Below, piece after piece: positions 22,025 through 30,583 of a DNA stretch of 64,000 bases. Position numbers and translations under genes: made by a program. The notes under the pieces are model-generated. The model was not told where the DNA came from. It saw only the letters and a list, made by a program, of their open reading frames with translations, and did not search any database. Every line of letters starts with the position of its first letter. The first letter of the stretch is position 1. Origin of the DNA: Myxococcota bacterium (GTDB lineage Bacteria > Myxococcota_A > UBA9160 > UBA4427); assembly GCA_029243605.1 (NCBI GenBank), contig JAQWRT010000051.1, forward strand, positions 1 to 64,000, given 5' to 3'.

Positions 22025-23155
22025 ATGGGAATGGGTGAAGACTCGGCAAGTAGAGTTCTCGACGGCCGCACTTGGTCAGAATTTTGCGATGCTTTGAAGC
22101 AGGCGGGTGAGGTCGTGGCCGGCCCGGGATCCCCCGGTGACCCATTTGATCGCGCCGAGGGTTATCGCTATCTGAGTCGCTTGGTACGGGTCGCCTTGGA
22201 ATCCTATATCGAATTCGCCGACCCGAAGGCTCCGGTTCTGCGCCGTCCTGCGCATGAAACGGTGAAAATAGGAGCCGATAACCCGGACAACTACTACCAG
22301 AGTGCGGCGATCAGCGGCGAGTACGACTATCTGATTCGCGGAGAGAGGGGCAGCGTCCATTACCTCGGAATCGGGACCTATGCGGGAAATTACGGTTCCG
22401 GTGAGCGCCGGGGGCAGACGGGTTATATCGAAGCCAAGGATCTGGAGATCGACAGCGAAGGGTGTTTTGAAATTCGGGTGAGTTGCCAAGCTCCGGAAAA
22501 CGGTAACTGGTTGGCCATGGAGCGGGACACATCGTCTCTGATCGTGCGCCAGACCTTCGAGGACCGGGCCAACGAAGAGATTGCCGACCTAGTGCTTGAG
22601 AGAGTCGGCGCCCAGGGCCCCCCGGCCCCCCTGACCCCCGAGGCGCTCGACGGCGGCCTCGCGGCCGCGGCCGCCTATGTTCAGGGGACAGCCAGGCTTT
22701 TCTGTGATTGGTCCGAGGGGTTCCGGGAAAAACCCAATAGCCTCCCACGCTTCGATCCAGCGATGGCACAAGCCGCCCATGGCGACCCTCATATTCAGTA
22801 CTACCACGGCTACTGGGAACTGGCGTCGGACGAGGCCCTGGTCATCGAGGTGACTCCACCCAAATGCGAGTATTGGAATTTCCAGCTCAATAATCACTGG
22901 ATGGAGTCCCTGGACTACCGCTACCACAGGATCGATTTGAACCATCATGGGGCTGTGCTGGAAAGCGATGGCCGCCTCCGGCTCATCGTCGCCCATCAAG
23001 ACCCGGGCTTACCCAATTGGATCGACACAGCCTTTCACCAGCGCGGGACCATGTGTCTGCGCTGGATCAGGGCAGAATCACACCCCACGCCCGCGACCCG
23101 GGTGGTGCCCCTTGCCGACTTGCTCGGTGAAGCGGAGCGCGCCGCCCGGCGCTAA
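22025..23155 (+). CDS. DUF1214 domain protein
   Basis: A 376-residue protein whose C-terminal part matches DUF1214: ALVIEVTPPKCEYWNFQLNN followed by HWMESLDYRYHRIDLNHHG. Related two-domain DUF1254/DUF1214 proteins occur in many bacteria and lack an assigned reaction. No signal peptide is visible. GAGGAGAGAG precedes the ATG. It is 90 bases after the dehydrogenase and probably belongs to the same transcript. Its last four bases overlap the stop of the convergent LLM gene. Similar proteins are frequent in actinobacterial steroid gene clusters, but the role here is unknown. Confidence 0.72.
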   Translation: MGMGEDSASRVLDGRTWSEFCDALKQAGEVVAGPGSPGDPFDRAEGYRYLSRLVRVALESYIEFADPKAPVLRRPAHETVKIGADNPDNYYQSAAISGEYDYLIRGERGSVHYLGIGTYAGNYGSGERRGQTGYIEAKDLEIDSEGCFEIRVSCQAPENGNWLAMERDTSSLIVRQTFEDRANEEIADLVLERVGAQGPPAPLTPEALDGGLAAAAAYVQGTARLFCDWSEGFREKPNSLPRFDPAMAQAAHGDPHIQYYHGYWELASDEALVIEVTPPKCEYWNFQLNNHWMESLDYRYHRIDLNHHGAVLESDGRLRLIVAHQDPGLPNWIDTAFHQRGTMCLRWIRAESHPTPATRVVPLADLLGEAERAARR

Positions 23156-24027
23156 AGATCCTTGCAGGGTTCGATCACGTACTCGGCGAATTGCTTCATA
23201 GCGTCGAATTTTTGTTCGAGAGTGGCGTCCGGCCCCACCGTATACGAGAACGGGTAGCTGACGGTTCCGCTCGCTCCCAAATCGGAGAGGTGCTTGAGAA
23301 CGTCGGGGTTTGGCTCGGTGGTTAGGGGCACGATGGCCTCGAAGGGCTCGTTCTCCCGGCCCGCTTCCTTCCGCAGGCTGGTCAGCTTGCGGAGAATTTC
23401 CTCGGCTTCCTCGGGAGAGTTTCCAGCGCCGCACCAGCCGTCGCCGAGTCTCGCCGCGCGTTTGAGTGCAGCGTTGCTTGCGCCACCAATGGCGATGGGA
23501 ACGGGCTTACTCGGCGCTGGGTTCTGGACGATCGCCGGGAAATCAAAGAACTCGCCGTGGTATTCAACCGGCTCTCCCTGCCAGAGCAATCGCATGACCT
23601 CGATCATCTCGTTGAAGCGCCGCCCCCGGCTCTCGAATTCTACGCCGAGAATCTCGAATTCCTCTTTCATCCAGCCTGCCCCAGCGCCCAGGACCACGCG
23701 ATTGTCGCTGTAGAGAGCGAGGGTGGCGAGAGATTTTGCGACTTCGAGAGGGTGATGCAGGGGCAAGATATGGACGAGGGTGCAGAAGCGAATTCGACTC
23801 GTCACGGTTGCCATGGCCGCCAGGCTGACCCACGGGTCAGGGAAGGGGGTTTCTACGGTGAAGGGAGGCTGGCCATCCTCGCTGTAGAGATAACCGGGTT
23901 TGAATTCGGCGGGCACCATGAGGTGCTCCGAGACCAGCAGGCCCGAGAACCCGAGGCGCTCGGCTTCCCGGGCGATCTCAGGAAGTTCGAGGGGGTCGTT
24001 GAAGGCTGTCGATTGCCAGAACTGCAT
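23152..24027 (-). CDS. LLM-class F420-dependent oxidoreductase (TIGR03619-like)
   Basis: A 291-residue luciferase-like oxidoreductase. Diagnostic segments are AREAERLGFSGLLVSEHLMV, TSRIRFCTLVHILPLHHPLE and YSDNRVVLGAGAGWMKEEFE. It shares its layout with the protein at 10667. It sits 90 bases downstream of the aldehyde dehydrogenase gene, on the same strand, and could be co-transcribed with it. The likely cofactor is F420; the substrate is unknown. Confidence 0.85.
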   Translation of the reverse strand: MQFWQSTAFNDPLELPEIAREAERLGFSGLLVSEHLMVPAEFKPGYLYSEDGQPPFTVETPFPDPWVSLAAMATVTSRIRFCTLVHILPLHHPLEVAKSLATLALYSDNRVVLGAGAGWMKEEFEILGVEFESRGRRFNEMIEVMRLLWQGEPVEYHGEFFDFPAIVQNPAPSKPVPIAIGGASNAALKRAARLGDGWCGAGNSPEEAEEILRKLTSLRKEAGRENEPFEAIVPLTTEPNPDVLKHLSDLGASGTVSYPFSYTVGPDATLEQKFDAMKQFAEYVIEPCKDL

Positions 24028-24117
24028 CGAATTTCTCCCGATAGGGTTGAGTCCGTTGGGGAGGGAAAACTCCGGGCTGTCAGAAACCCAGGTCCCTGGT
24101 GTTGCTATGGAAAGGCT

Positions 24118-25584
24118 CTATTTGGGAAGCGCGATGACCTTGGTCTCCAGGTACTCTTCGAAGCCTGCAAGGCCATTCTCCCGGCCGACGCCACTCTGGC
24201 GGTAGCCTCCGAAGGGCGTGTCTACATCGAACCATTGGGCGCCGTTCACCGAGAGGGTTCCCGTTCGAATCTTCCGCGCGACAGAGAGGGCGCGCTCGGT
24301 ATCGCCGGACCAAATCGCCCCGGAGAGTCCGTACATCGAGTTGTTAGCGATTCGAATCGCATCGGCCTCGTCTTCGTAGGGGATGACGCAGAGAACGGGC
24401 CCAAAGATTTCTTCCTGGGCGACCACCGAATCGGGGTCGACGTCGGCGAGTAGGGTGGGTTCGATGAAATACCCCTTTTCGAGGTGGGCCGGTGTACCCC
24501 CGCCGACAACCACCCGTGCTCCCGCCTGCTTTCCCTGTTCGATATACGAGAGGACTCGTTCCTGTTGTTTCTTGCTGACCACAGGCCCCATCAGATTGCT
24601 CGGGTCGAGAGGGTCGCCGTAGTTGACCGAGGACATCGTGGCTGCGATTTTCTCGATCCCCTCCTCGTAGCGTGCTCTGGGGAGCAGGGTCCTCGTCTGG
24701 ATCGCACAGCCTTGCCCGGCATGGGTGCAGACAGCGATACCCGCCATGGGAGCGGCGGCATCGATATCGATATCGTCGAGGATGATGGTGGCCGATTTCC
24801 CACCGAGTTCGAGGAATGTCTTTTTCACCGTGGCCGAGGCGGCCTGCATGACGGCGCGCCCGGTGGCGGTGGAGCCGGTGAAGGTGACGAGATCCACCCG
24901 CGGGTCCGTAGAGAGCATGGCGCCGACTCCGTGATCCGAAGAGGCCACGATATTCAGCACGCCGGCCGGGATATCCGTTTTTTCGCTCACCAACTTCCCA
25001 AGGTGAGTGGCGCTCCAGGGCGTATCGGGGGCGGGCTTGAGGATCAAGGTATTGCCGGCAGCCAGGGCGGGGCCGATCTTGGCAAGGTTGAGATAGAGGG
25101 GGAAATTCCAGGGCGTGATGGCGCCCACAACACCCACGGCCTCCCGCCGGATGATCCGCGCTTGGGTATTCCCCATGAACTCGATGTCCGACATCGGGCT
25201 CTCGTAGGTGTAGCTCGTCGCGAGATCCGACCAGTAGGGCATGGAGTCGATATAGCTATCCACCTGGACCTGATAGGTGATCATGATCGGCGACCCCGCT
25301 TCGGCCACCACGATCTGTCGCAAATCCTCTCGGGCTTCGTCGAGGGCCGCATTCAATTGCTCGAGGCAATGCTTGCGGAACTCGTGGTCTGTGGACCAGC
25401 TGGTTTCGTCGAAGGCCCGGCGAGCGGCTGCAATCGCTACTTCCATATCGTCCGGAGTGCCATCGGCCGCGACTCCGATCACTTCCTCAGTGGCCGGATT
25501 GATATTCTCGAATTGAGCCCCATTGCTCGCGGGGACAAGCTTTCCATCGATCAGATTACGGGTTTCGGGGTCAAAGCTGGCCAT
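24118..25584 (-). CDS. Aldehyde dehydrogenase family protein
   Basis: A 488-residue NAD(P)-dependent aldehyde dehydrogenase. The catalytic Cys is in HAGQGCAIQTRTLLPR, the general-base Glu in FLELGGKSATII, and the cofactor-binding Asn region in GAITPWNFPLYLNLAKIGPA. The length is standard. In steroid side-chain degradation such enzymes oxidise C26 or C22 aldehydes to acids, which would fit a P450 in the same window, but the family is broad. The ATG at 25584 faces a 199-base divergent promoter region shared with the flavoprotein at 25784. Confidence 0.9.
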   Translation of the reverse strand: MASFDPETRNLIDGKLVPASNGAQFENINPATEEVIGVAADGTPDDMEVAIAAARRAFDETSWSTDHEFRKHCLEQLNAALDEAREDLRQIVVAEAGSPIMITYQVQVDSYIDSMPYWSDLATSYTYESPMSDIEFMGNTQARIIRREAVGVVGAITPWNFPLYLNLAKIGPALAAGNTLILKPAPDTPWSATHLGKLVSEKTDIPAGVLNIVASSDHGVGAMLSTDPRVDLVTFTGSTATGRAVMQAASATVKKTFLELGGKSATIILDDIDIDAAAPMAGIAVCTHAGQGCAIQTRTLLPRARYEEGIEKIAATMSSVNYGDPLDPSNLMGPVVSKKQQERVLSYIEQGKQAGARVVVGGGTPAHLEKGYFIEPTLLADVDPDSVVAQEEIFGPVLCVIPYEDEADAIRIANNSMYGLSGAIWSGDTERALSVARKIRTGTLSVNGAQWFDVDTPFGGYRQSGVGRENGLAGFEEYLETKVIALPK

Positions 25585-25783
25585 GGAGTCCTCTGGTCGT
25601 TTGTGTCCGATATTTGGATTGGGCCCAAGTCATCGTATTAAAAAGCCAGGAGCGAGTGCCAGTCGGACGGGTAGAATTCAACTAGAGTCAAACTATAGGC
25701 GGCGCTTTGGATGCTGGGCAAGTCACTCCTCGCGGGGTGGTGCTCCGGGAAAAATGAGGCTCCCCACTCGGGGTGGATTCGCA

Positions 25784-26992
25784 ATGACACTGAAAGTTTC
25801 GGAAAAAGTTGTCGTGGTAGGGGGCTCCCTGGCGGGCTTTCGTTCGGTCGAAGCCCTGCGCAGCCGGGGGTATGAAGGTGAGATTACAGTGATCTCGGCC
25901 GAGGCCGAGATGCCCTACGACCGGCCGCCCCTCTCCAAGCAATTTCTGAGAGGAGCCTGGGAGGAGGATCGCCTCTCCCTGGGGCGCGGCGATTTCTCAG
26001 GGGTGGAGGTGGATTGGCGCCTGGGTTCCGTCGCTGCATCCCTCGACTCCAAGGCCAAGGAACTCGAACTCGCCGACGGCACTCGCGTGGGATACGGAGG
26101 TCTGATCATCGCTACGGGGAGCGCCCCGCGCCCCCTGCCCGGGGCGCCGAAGCTCGAGGGGATGCACGTGCTGAGAAACCTCGCCGATGCGCGCGCCTTG
26201 CGTAGTGAGTTGCAGCCGGGGGCTCGGCTCGTCGTCATCGGAGCGGGTTTTATCGGAATGGAGGTTGCCGCGAGTGCGCGTGAATTGGGTCTGGAGGTGA
26301 AGGTGCTCGAGGCCATGCCGGTCGCTCTGGCCAGAGGCCTCGGAGCGCAGCTGGGCAACTCGATCGCCGAACGTTTTTTCGATCATGGGGTGGAAGTGCG
26401 CTGCGATGTGAGGGTCGAAAAAATTCTGGGAAGCTCGCGCGTCGAAGGGGTTCGCCTGGCCGACGGGGCTCACCTGGAAGCCGATATTATTCTGGTCGGC
26501 ATCGGTGTCGAGCCGGCATGCGGCTGGCTCCAGGGTTCCGGTCTCGATACTCAAAATGGGATTCTTTGTGATGGGACGGGTAAGACCTCGCTGCCCGATG
26601 TGGTGGCTGTGGGCGACGTATCCCGTTGGCACAATCCACTCTACCGCGAGGCCATTCGCTACGAGCACTGGACCAGCGCTGTGGAGCAGTCGGGTTTCGC
26701 CGCTGGGCGTTTGCTTGGGGGTGAGGCTCCCATGGAGCCCCTGGCCCAGGTTCCCTATGTATGGAGTGACTTCTTCACCATGCGACTCGCTATCGCCGGC
26801 GACGTGAAGGGGCACGATACAATTCGGATATGCCAGGGGAAACTCGGCGAAGATCGTTTTCTCGCGCTCTTCGGCCGAGAGGGCAAGCTGGTGGCGGCGG
26901 TGGGGATGAAGCGTCCCCGCCCGTTGAACGCCTGCCGCACCTTGATCGCCCAGGGGGCCTCCTTTGAGGAGGCGGTGTCGGCGCATAGCTGA
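25784..26992 (+). CDS. FAD-dependent NAD(P)H:ferredoxin reductase-like protein
   Basis: A 402-residue two-dinucleotide-fold flavoprotein of the rubredoxin/ferredoxin reductase type. The FAD motif is VVVGGSLAGFRSVEALRSRG, the active-site region PYDRPPLSKQFLRG, the NAD(P)H motif VVIGAGFIGMEVAASARELG and the second FAD motif LPDVVAVGDVSRW. Such proteins pass electrons to ferredoxins serving P450s or Rieske oxygenases. The P450 at 9396 is a candidate client. The start at 25784 fits the FAD fold; an ATG at 25754 would add ten residues. Confidence 0.85.
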   Translation: MTLKVSEKVVVVGGSLAGFRSVEALRSRGYEGEITVISAEAEMPYDRPPLSKQFLRGAWEEDRLSLGRGDFSGVEVDWRLGSVAASLDSKAKELELADGTRVGYGGLIIATGSAPRPLPGAPKLEGMHVLRNLADARALRSELQPGARLVVIGAGFIGMEVAASARELGLEVKVLEAMPVALARGLGAQLGNSIAERFFDHGVEVRCDVRVEKILGSSRVEGVRLADGAHLEADIILVGIGVEPACGWLQGSGLDTQNGILCDGTGKTSLPDVVAVGDVSRWHNPLYREAIRYEHWTSAVEQSGFAAGRLLGGEAPMEPLAQVPYVWSDFFTMRLAIAGDVKGHDTIRICQGKLGEDRFLALFGREGKLVAAVGMKRPRPLNACRTLIAQGASFEEAVSAHS

Positions 26993-27047
26993 GCCTTTGC
27001 CGGGCCTCTCGCGAACCCGGGCGTTGTCCCGTTCCTAGGGCGGTACG

Positions 27048-27614
27048 CTAGGGGTCCAGGGGCGTTCGGTAATCGATGAACCGCTCGCGACCCTCGGCGG
27101 TTCGGACGCGAAGGTTGAGAACATATCCTCGGGAGAACTGGTTCATCAATTCAACGCTGGCCTCGGGAGAGTCGATCATTTGACCGTTGAGTTCGACGAC
27201 AACGTCTCCCTCATCGACCCCGAGATCTTCCCAAAAGCTGCCAGCCTCGATCGCACTGATCTCGACGCCGTCGATTTTGTTGCTTCTCAGATCGTAAAGC
27301 GGCTTCACTCTGGCATTGCCATAGAGTCGGACAGCCGTTCGCTTGGGGCTGAGTGCACCTTCCTCACCATTCTGGACATTGGGAGGAAGCGGACTTGCCT
27401 GGGCCGCAGAGCGGGCGGGGCCCGGATCCGGCTCGGTGGCCGGGGGGGCCGGGAGGGCCGAGAGGGCTGGAGTCGTGTTGGCGGCGGGCGAAGCCGAGGA
27501 GGCGTCTATCCCGGGCTCGGCTCGGTCTGGGGCTTTGTCCGGGATTAGAAGCAGCCCGGTGGTCCCAACGACCAGGCCAACGAGCAGGAGAAACCTCCAC
27601 GATTTGGGCGACAC
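27048..27614 (-). CDS. GspC-like membrane-anchored PDZ protein
   Basis: A 188-residue protein with one N-terminal membrane segment (FLLLVGLVVGTTGLLLIP), a Pro/Ala-rich linker to about residue 85, and a C-terminal domain like type II secretion GspC. It contains VKPLYDLRSNKIDGVEISAI and the PDZ-like DLGVDEGDVVVELNGQMID. The start is a GTG at 27614 with GGAGGG just upstream; a longer ATG start at 27674 is less likely. No other gsp genes are in the window. It lies 95 bases downstream of the secreted repeat protein on the same strand, so it may help export or process it. Confidence 0.65.
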   Translation of the reverse strand: MSPKSWRFLLLVGLVVGTTGLLLIPDKAPDRAEPGIDASSASPAANTTPALSALPAPPATEPDPGPARSAAQASPLPPNVQNGEEGALSPKRTAVRLYGNARVKPLYDLRSNKIDGVEISAIEAGSFWEDLGVDEGDVVVELNGQMIDSPEASVELMNQFSRGYVLNLRVRTAEGRERFIDYRTPLDP

Positions 27615-27709
27615 TTTCCCTCCGGAACTCAGCGCAACGAACACCCACTCTGGCGCGCTACCTCGGGGCGGCAATCTTCTGAAAAATCGCCGCCCCGAGG
27701 TGCTGGAGC

Positions 27710-29941
27710 CTAGTCGTGGTCCCCATCATCGTCGTGGTGACCGTGATGATGGTGGTGGTCCTTCTTCTCCATCTTCTGGGTGAAGTCGACCACCGTCCAG
27801 TTGGGTGAAGGGGCTCCGCTGGGATTGTTCAGCGGCGCCGGCTGGTTGGTTGCGAAGGGAACCGAACAACTCGTATGGATCACCTCACTGACACCGTTGA
27901 TGGTGACCGTCAGCTTCGAACCAAGGCTCGATTCGCCATGGGTCGTCCCGTCGATTGTGAACCCGTTCTCGGAATGTTTGGAGAGGATCGTGCCGTTGGT
28001 GAGATCCACGCCCGAGTAGATGACCGGTTCTTCGTCGAAGGATTTGGCTTCGAACACCACCGTCGCTCCCAGAATATCCGGGCCGGTGTACTCGAAGAGA
28101 ACCGCAGCGACCTTCTTGGTGCAGACCTGGGGTTCTTCCGGGGGTGCCGTGAGGGTGATGGTTGCACTGTCGGTTCCTGGCGAGCAAACCTGCCCGCCGA
28201 CCTCGCCGCTCACCGTGGCGATATTGGTCGTTTCCGTTTCGACAAGCTCGGTGGCGGTGAAGGTCGCGCTTCCGCCGGCGGGGATCGTGATGCCGCTGGC
28301 GATATTGCCGAGAATGTCGTCGTCGATACTGATATTCGTGGCGGTACCCGCATTGGGATTGGTCACGACGTAGCTGTATTCGACATCGGAACCCAGGGCA
28401 ACGCTTCCGCCTTGGGTGGTCTCCAGCCCGAAGACTTGGAGGCCACCGAATTGATCGCCCAGGTTCAGGGGCTGGGAGCAGGAGGTGTGGAAGAAGCCGT
28501 CCTGAATCAGTTCGTCGGTATTGGCATCCTTGATCCAGAACCCGAGCACGCTCTTCATCTGCCCGTTATTGCTGCAATTCGAGATCCCAGAGGCGTCCAC
28601 GGTGAGGATGTCGCCTCCCGAAACCATGGTCTCGTCCAGATAGACCGAGGAGGCGGGCGGCGGGGAGGCTCCGTCGCTCAGGATGATTCGTACCGGGTTT
28701 GCTGTGGCGGCGCCGACGTCCGTGCACCCCGACTTGCCCGAACCCTGGGTGTTGAGGCTCTGGCTGCAATCGCCCCCGCTGTAGCGAAGCTGGAGAGTTT
28801 TGATCTTGCCCTGGCAATGCGGCGGCGGAACCAAGTCAATCGAAGTCGAACAGTCTTCCTCCTCTTCCTCCAGGGAGACAGTGCCGCCCTCGCTCGAGGT
28901 GACGGAGGTGATCTGGAGGCTTCCGAACATCATTCCGGGCCCGAAGGGTTGGGAACACGAGGTGTGAAATTTGTCGAACTCGATCAGTTCGTGGCCACCG
29001 TCCGATGTGGAAATCGTGACATAGGTCTTGGAGCCAATCTTCTTGCGACCGGCTGTGGCGGCGTCGACGACGATGCTATCCCCGACGTGAACATCCGACT
29101 CGGCGGCAAAGATTGTCTTGCGATGGCGCTTCTTGCCCCACCAGCCGGAATCCCAGCTCCAGCGCTTTCGCTTCTTGCCGCTCACGAGGATATCCACCGG
29201 GTCTTCGCCGTTCGCTCCGCCTTTGCACTGAACCTTTCGGGGGTTCTGGAGATGCGAGCTCGCGTCGCAACCGAGGCCGGTGTACTCGAAGGTGAAGGAG
29301 AGAACTTTGCCCTCGCAGCCGTCTCCGCCAACGTCGGGCTCTTGGACCACGCAGCCCTCTTTCTCAATGGCCAGACTGCATTGGGGTTGGGGAGGGTCGA
29401 GGGGGCCGAGGCAGGAGCCCGGGGCGTCCAGGGCGGCCTGGCCAGCCACCGAGGCCGAATTGTTATTGACCCCGCCCGGAAGCAGAGGGGAGTGGATATA
29501 AAGGAGCTTGGAAGATTCACCGTTCAGGATCGGCGCCGTCAAGAAATCCCAGGTGACTGCGCCGTTGAGCGTTTGCGAGCCGCTGGGGGCAACCCCTCCC
29601 GAGGCCGGCAAGAAGCCAACGCCGTTGACTTCGTTGAGGTCCACCGCGATCTCGAAATTAAGAAGGGCGGGGATGAAGGGACCGCTTCCTCCGGTGTGGC
29701 TCACCTTGAAAACGTACGTGTTGTTGCCCGGGGAGGGTATGGGGTTGTCCGGGTTGGTGGGCAGCCAGACCTCGGTCTCCACCCCCGCGATGTAGCAGGG
29801 CTGATCACAGACCCCGGGAAAGCCGTTGGGCTCGATGAGGTCCGAGCTGCCCGAGTAGTCGGGTGCGGACCAGGCGGCGGGAGTGATTCCCAGGCCGATA
29901 AGTGAGATTAGAGAGACGAGAAGGTTGAGACGAAAAGACAT
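27710..29941 (-). CDS. Large secreted repeat protein with His/Asp-rich C-terminus
   Basis: A 743-residue exported protein. The ATG at 29941 has AAGGGA upstream and opens a signal peptide (LLVSLISLIGLGITPAAWSA). Three copies of a domain follow, each with an early GKVLSFTFEYTG-like strand and a closing HTSCS(Q/V)P motif, near residues 220-380, 400-530 and 640-715. Between copies two and three is a DUF11-like segment (VEYSYVVTNPNAGTATNISI). A Glu run and a basic KKRKRW patch are also seen. The tail, from KKDHHHHH on, is rich in His and Asp and may bind metal. The repeats resemble what I recall as DUF7467; no function is known. Confidence 0.7.
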   Translation of the reverse strand: MSFRLNLLVSLISLIGLGITPAAWSAPDYSGSSDLIEPNGFPGVCDQPCYIAGVETEVWLPTNPDNPIPSPGNNTYVFKVSHTGGSGPFIPALLNFEIAVDLNEVNGVGFLPASGGVAPSGSQTLNGAVTWDFLTAPILNGESSKLLYIHSPLLPGGVNNNSASVAGQAALDAPGSCLGPLDPPQPQCSLAIEKEGCVVQEPDVGGDGCEGKVLSFTFEYTGLGCDASSHLQNPRKVQCKGGANGEDPVDILVSGKKRKRWSWDSGWWGKKRHRKTIFAAESDVHVGDSIVVDAATAGRKKIGSKTYVTISTSDGGHELIEFDKFHTSCSQPFGPGMMFGSLQITSVTSSEGGTVSLEEEEEDCSTSIDLVPPPHCQGKIKTLQLRYSGGDCSQSLNTQGSGKSGCTDVGAATANPVRIILSDGASPPPASSVYLDETMVSGGDILTVDASGISNCSNNGQMKSVLGFWIKDANTDELIQDGFFHTSCSQPLNLGDQFGGLQVFGLETTQGGSVALGSDVEYSYVVTNPNAGTATNISIDDDILGNIASGITIPAGGSATFTATELVETETTNIATVSGEVGGQVCSPGTDSATITLTAPPEEPQVCTKKVAAVLFEYTGPDILGATVVFEAKSFDEEPVIYSGVDLTNGTILSKHSENGFTIDGTTHGESSLGSKLTVTINGVSEVIHTSCSVPFATNQPAPLNNPSGAPSPNWTVVDFTQKMEKKDHHHHHGHHDDDGDHD

Positions 29942-30583
29942 CGAGTTCCCTTTCTTGACGACGCACCCGGATGAGGGGGACTTGCCCCACTCGGTCGATG
30001 ACCGGTGAGGAGGGCGGGGCGACTGAAAACTGGCCGAATTCTGTTTTGGCGTGTCCGCGTTCGAAGGTGGACGCGCCGGGTTCTGGCAGTGTGCGAGAAT
30101 CGCCTTCAGCTTGAGCAATTTCCTGGAGGAGGAGTGAGCAGGGTGCTTGGATCCATGTTGCTTGCCAGGAGGAGCAAGCAACTCCCCCGCATGCTGTCGG
30201 CAAGTATGGGCCCGCGGGATTTTTAGATCAAGCATAAACCGGGGGTCGTCGTTCCTTTCCCAAGGGGGGACCTCGCAAGCGCGTGGGATGCGTTTCGGGA
30301 GTCATTTCGCGTGGGATGCCTGAAGCTTTTGGGTCTCCGATTTAAATTCCTATGGAATTAATTCATCGTGAGATAAGACCCCAGACGTGGGGTGCACACC
30401 TCATCAGTGAAGGTCATCCCCCCGATCCCAGATCTCCGCTCTGCGGCCTGGTGAGACCGAGACACCGCAGGGGACAGGCGAGTATGCCTTGTGAGCGAGC
30501 CCGGGCCCACTCGGTTGAGTGGGGCAGAAAGTCTCTTCGCCTCGAATGCCATGGGACGCCGAGAGTGGTTTGCGTATTAATCC
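29942..30583. other. 642-base gene-free stretch with hairpins
   Basis: No convincing coding region is seen between the secreted protein start and the ligase stop. It holds a perfect hairpin ACCCCA-gacg-TGGGGT at 30378-30393 and another, CCCACTC-ggtt-GAGTGGG, at 30506-30523, plus two copies of CGTGGGATGC near 30280 and 30310. It may contain the promoter and leader of the secreted protein or a small RNA. No known riboswitch consensus was recognised. Confidence 0.4.

Noticed and set aside
27875..29905. Long open frame opposite the secreted repeat protein
   Set aside because: It has no recognisable domain and lies opposite a gene with a signal peptide, repeats and a ribosome-binding site; it is a high-GC mirror frame.
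30370..30530. Riboswitch in the 642-base gap
   Set aside because: Hairpins are present, but none of the conserved cores of SAM, cobalamin, c-di-GMP or TPP riboswitches was found.
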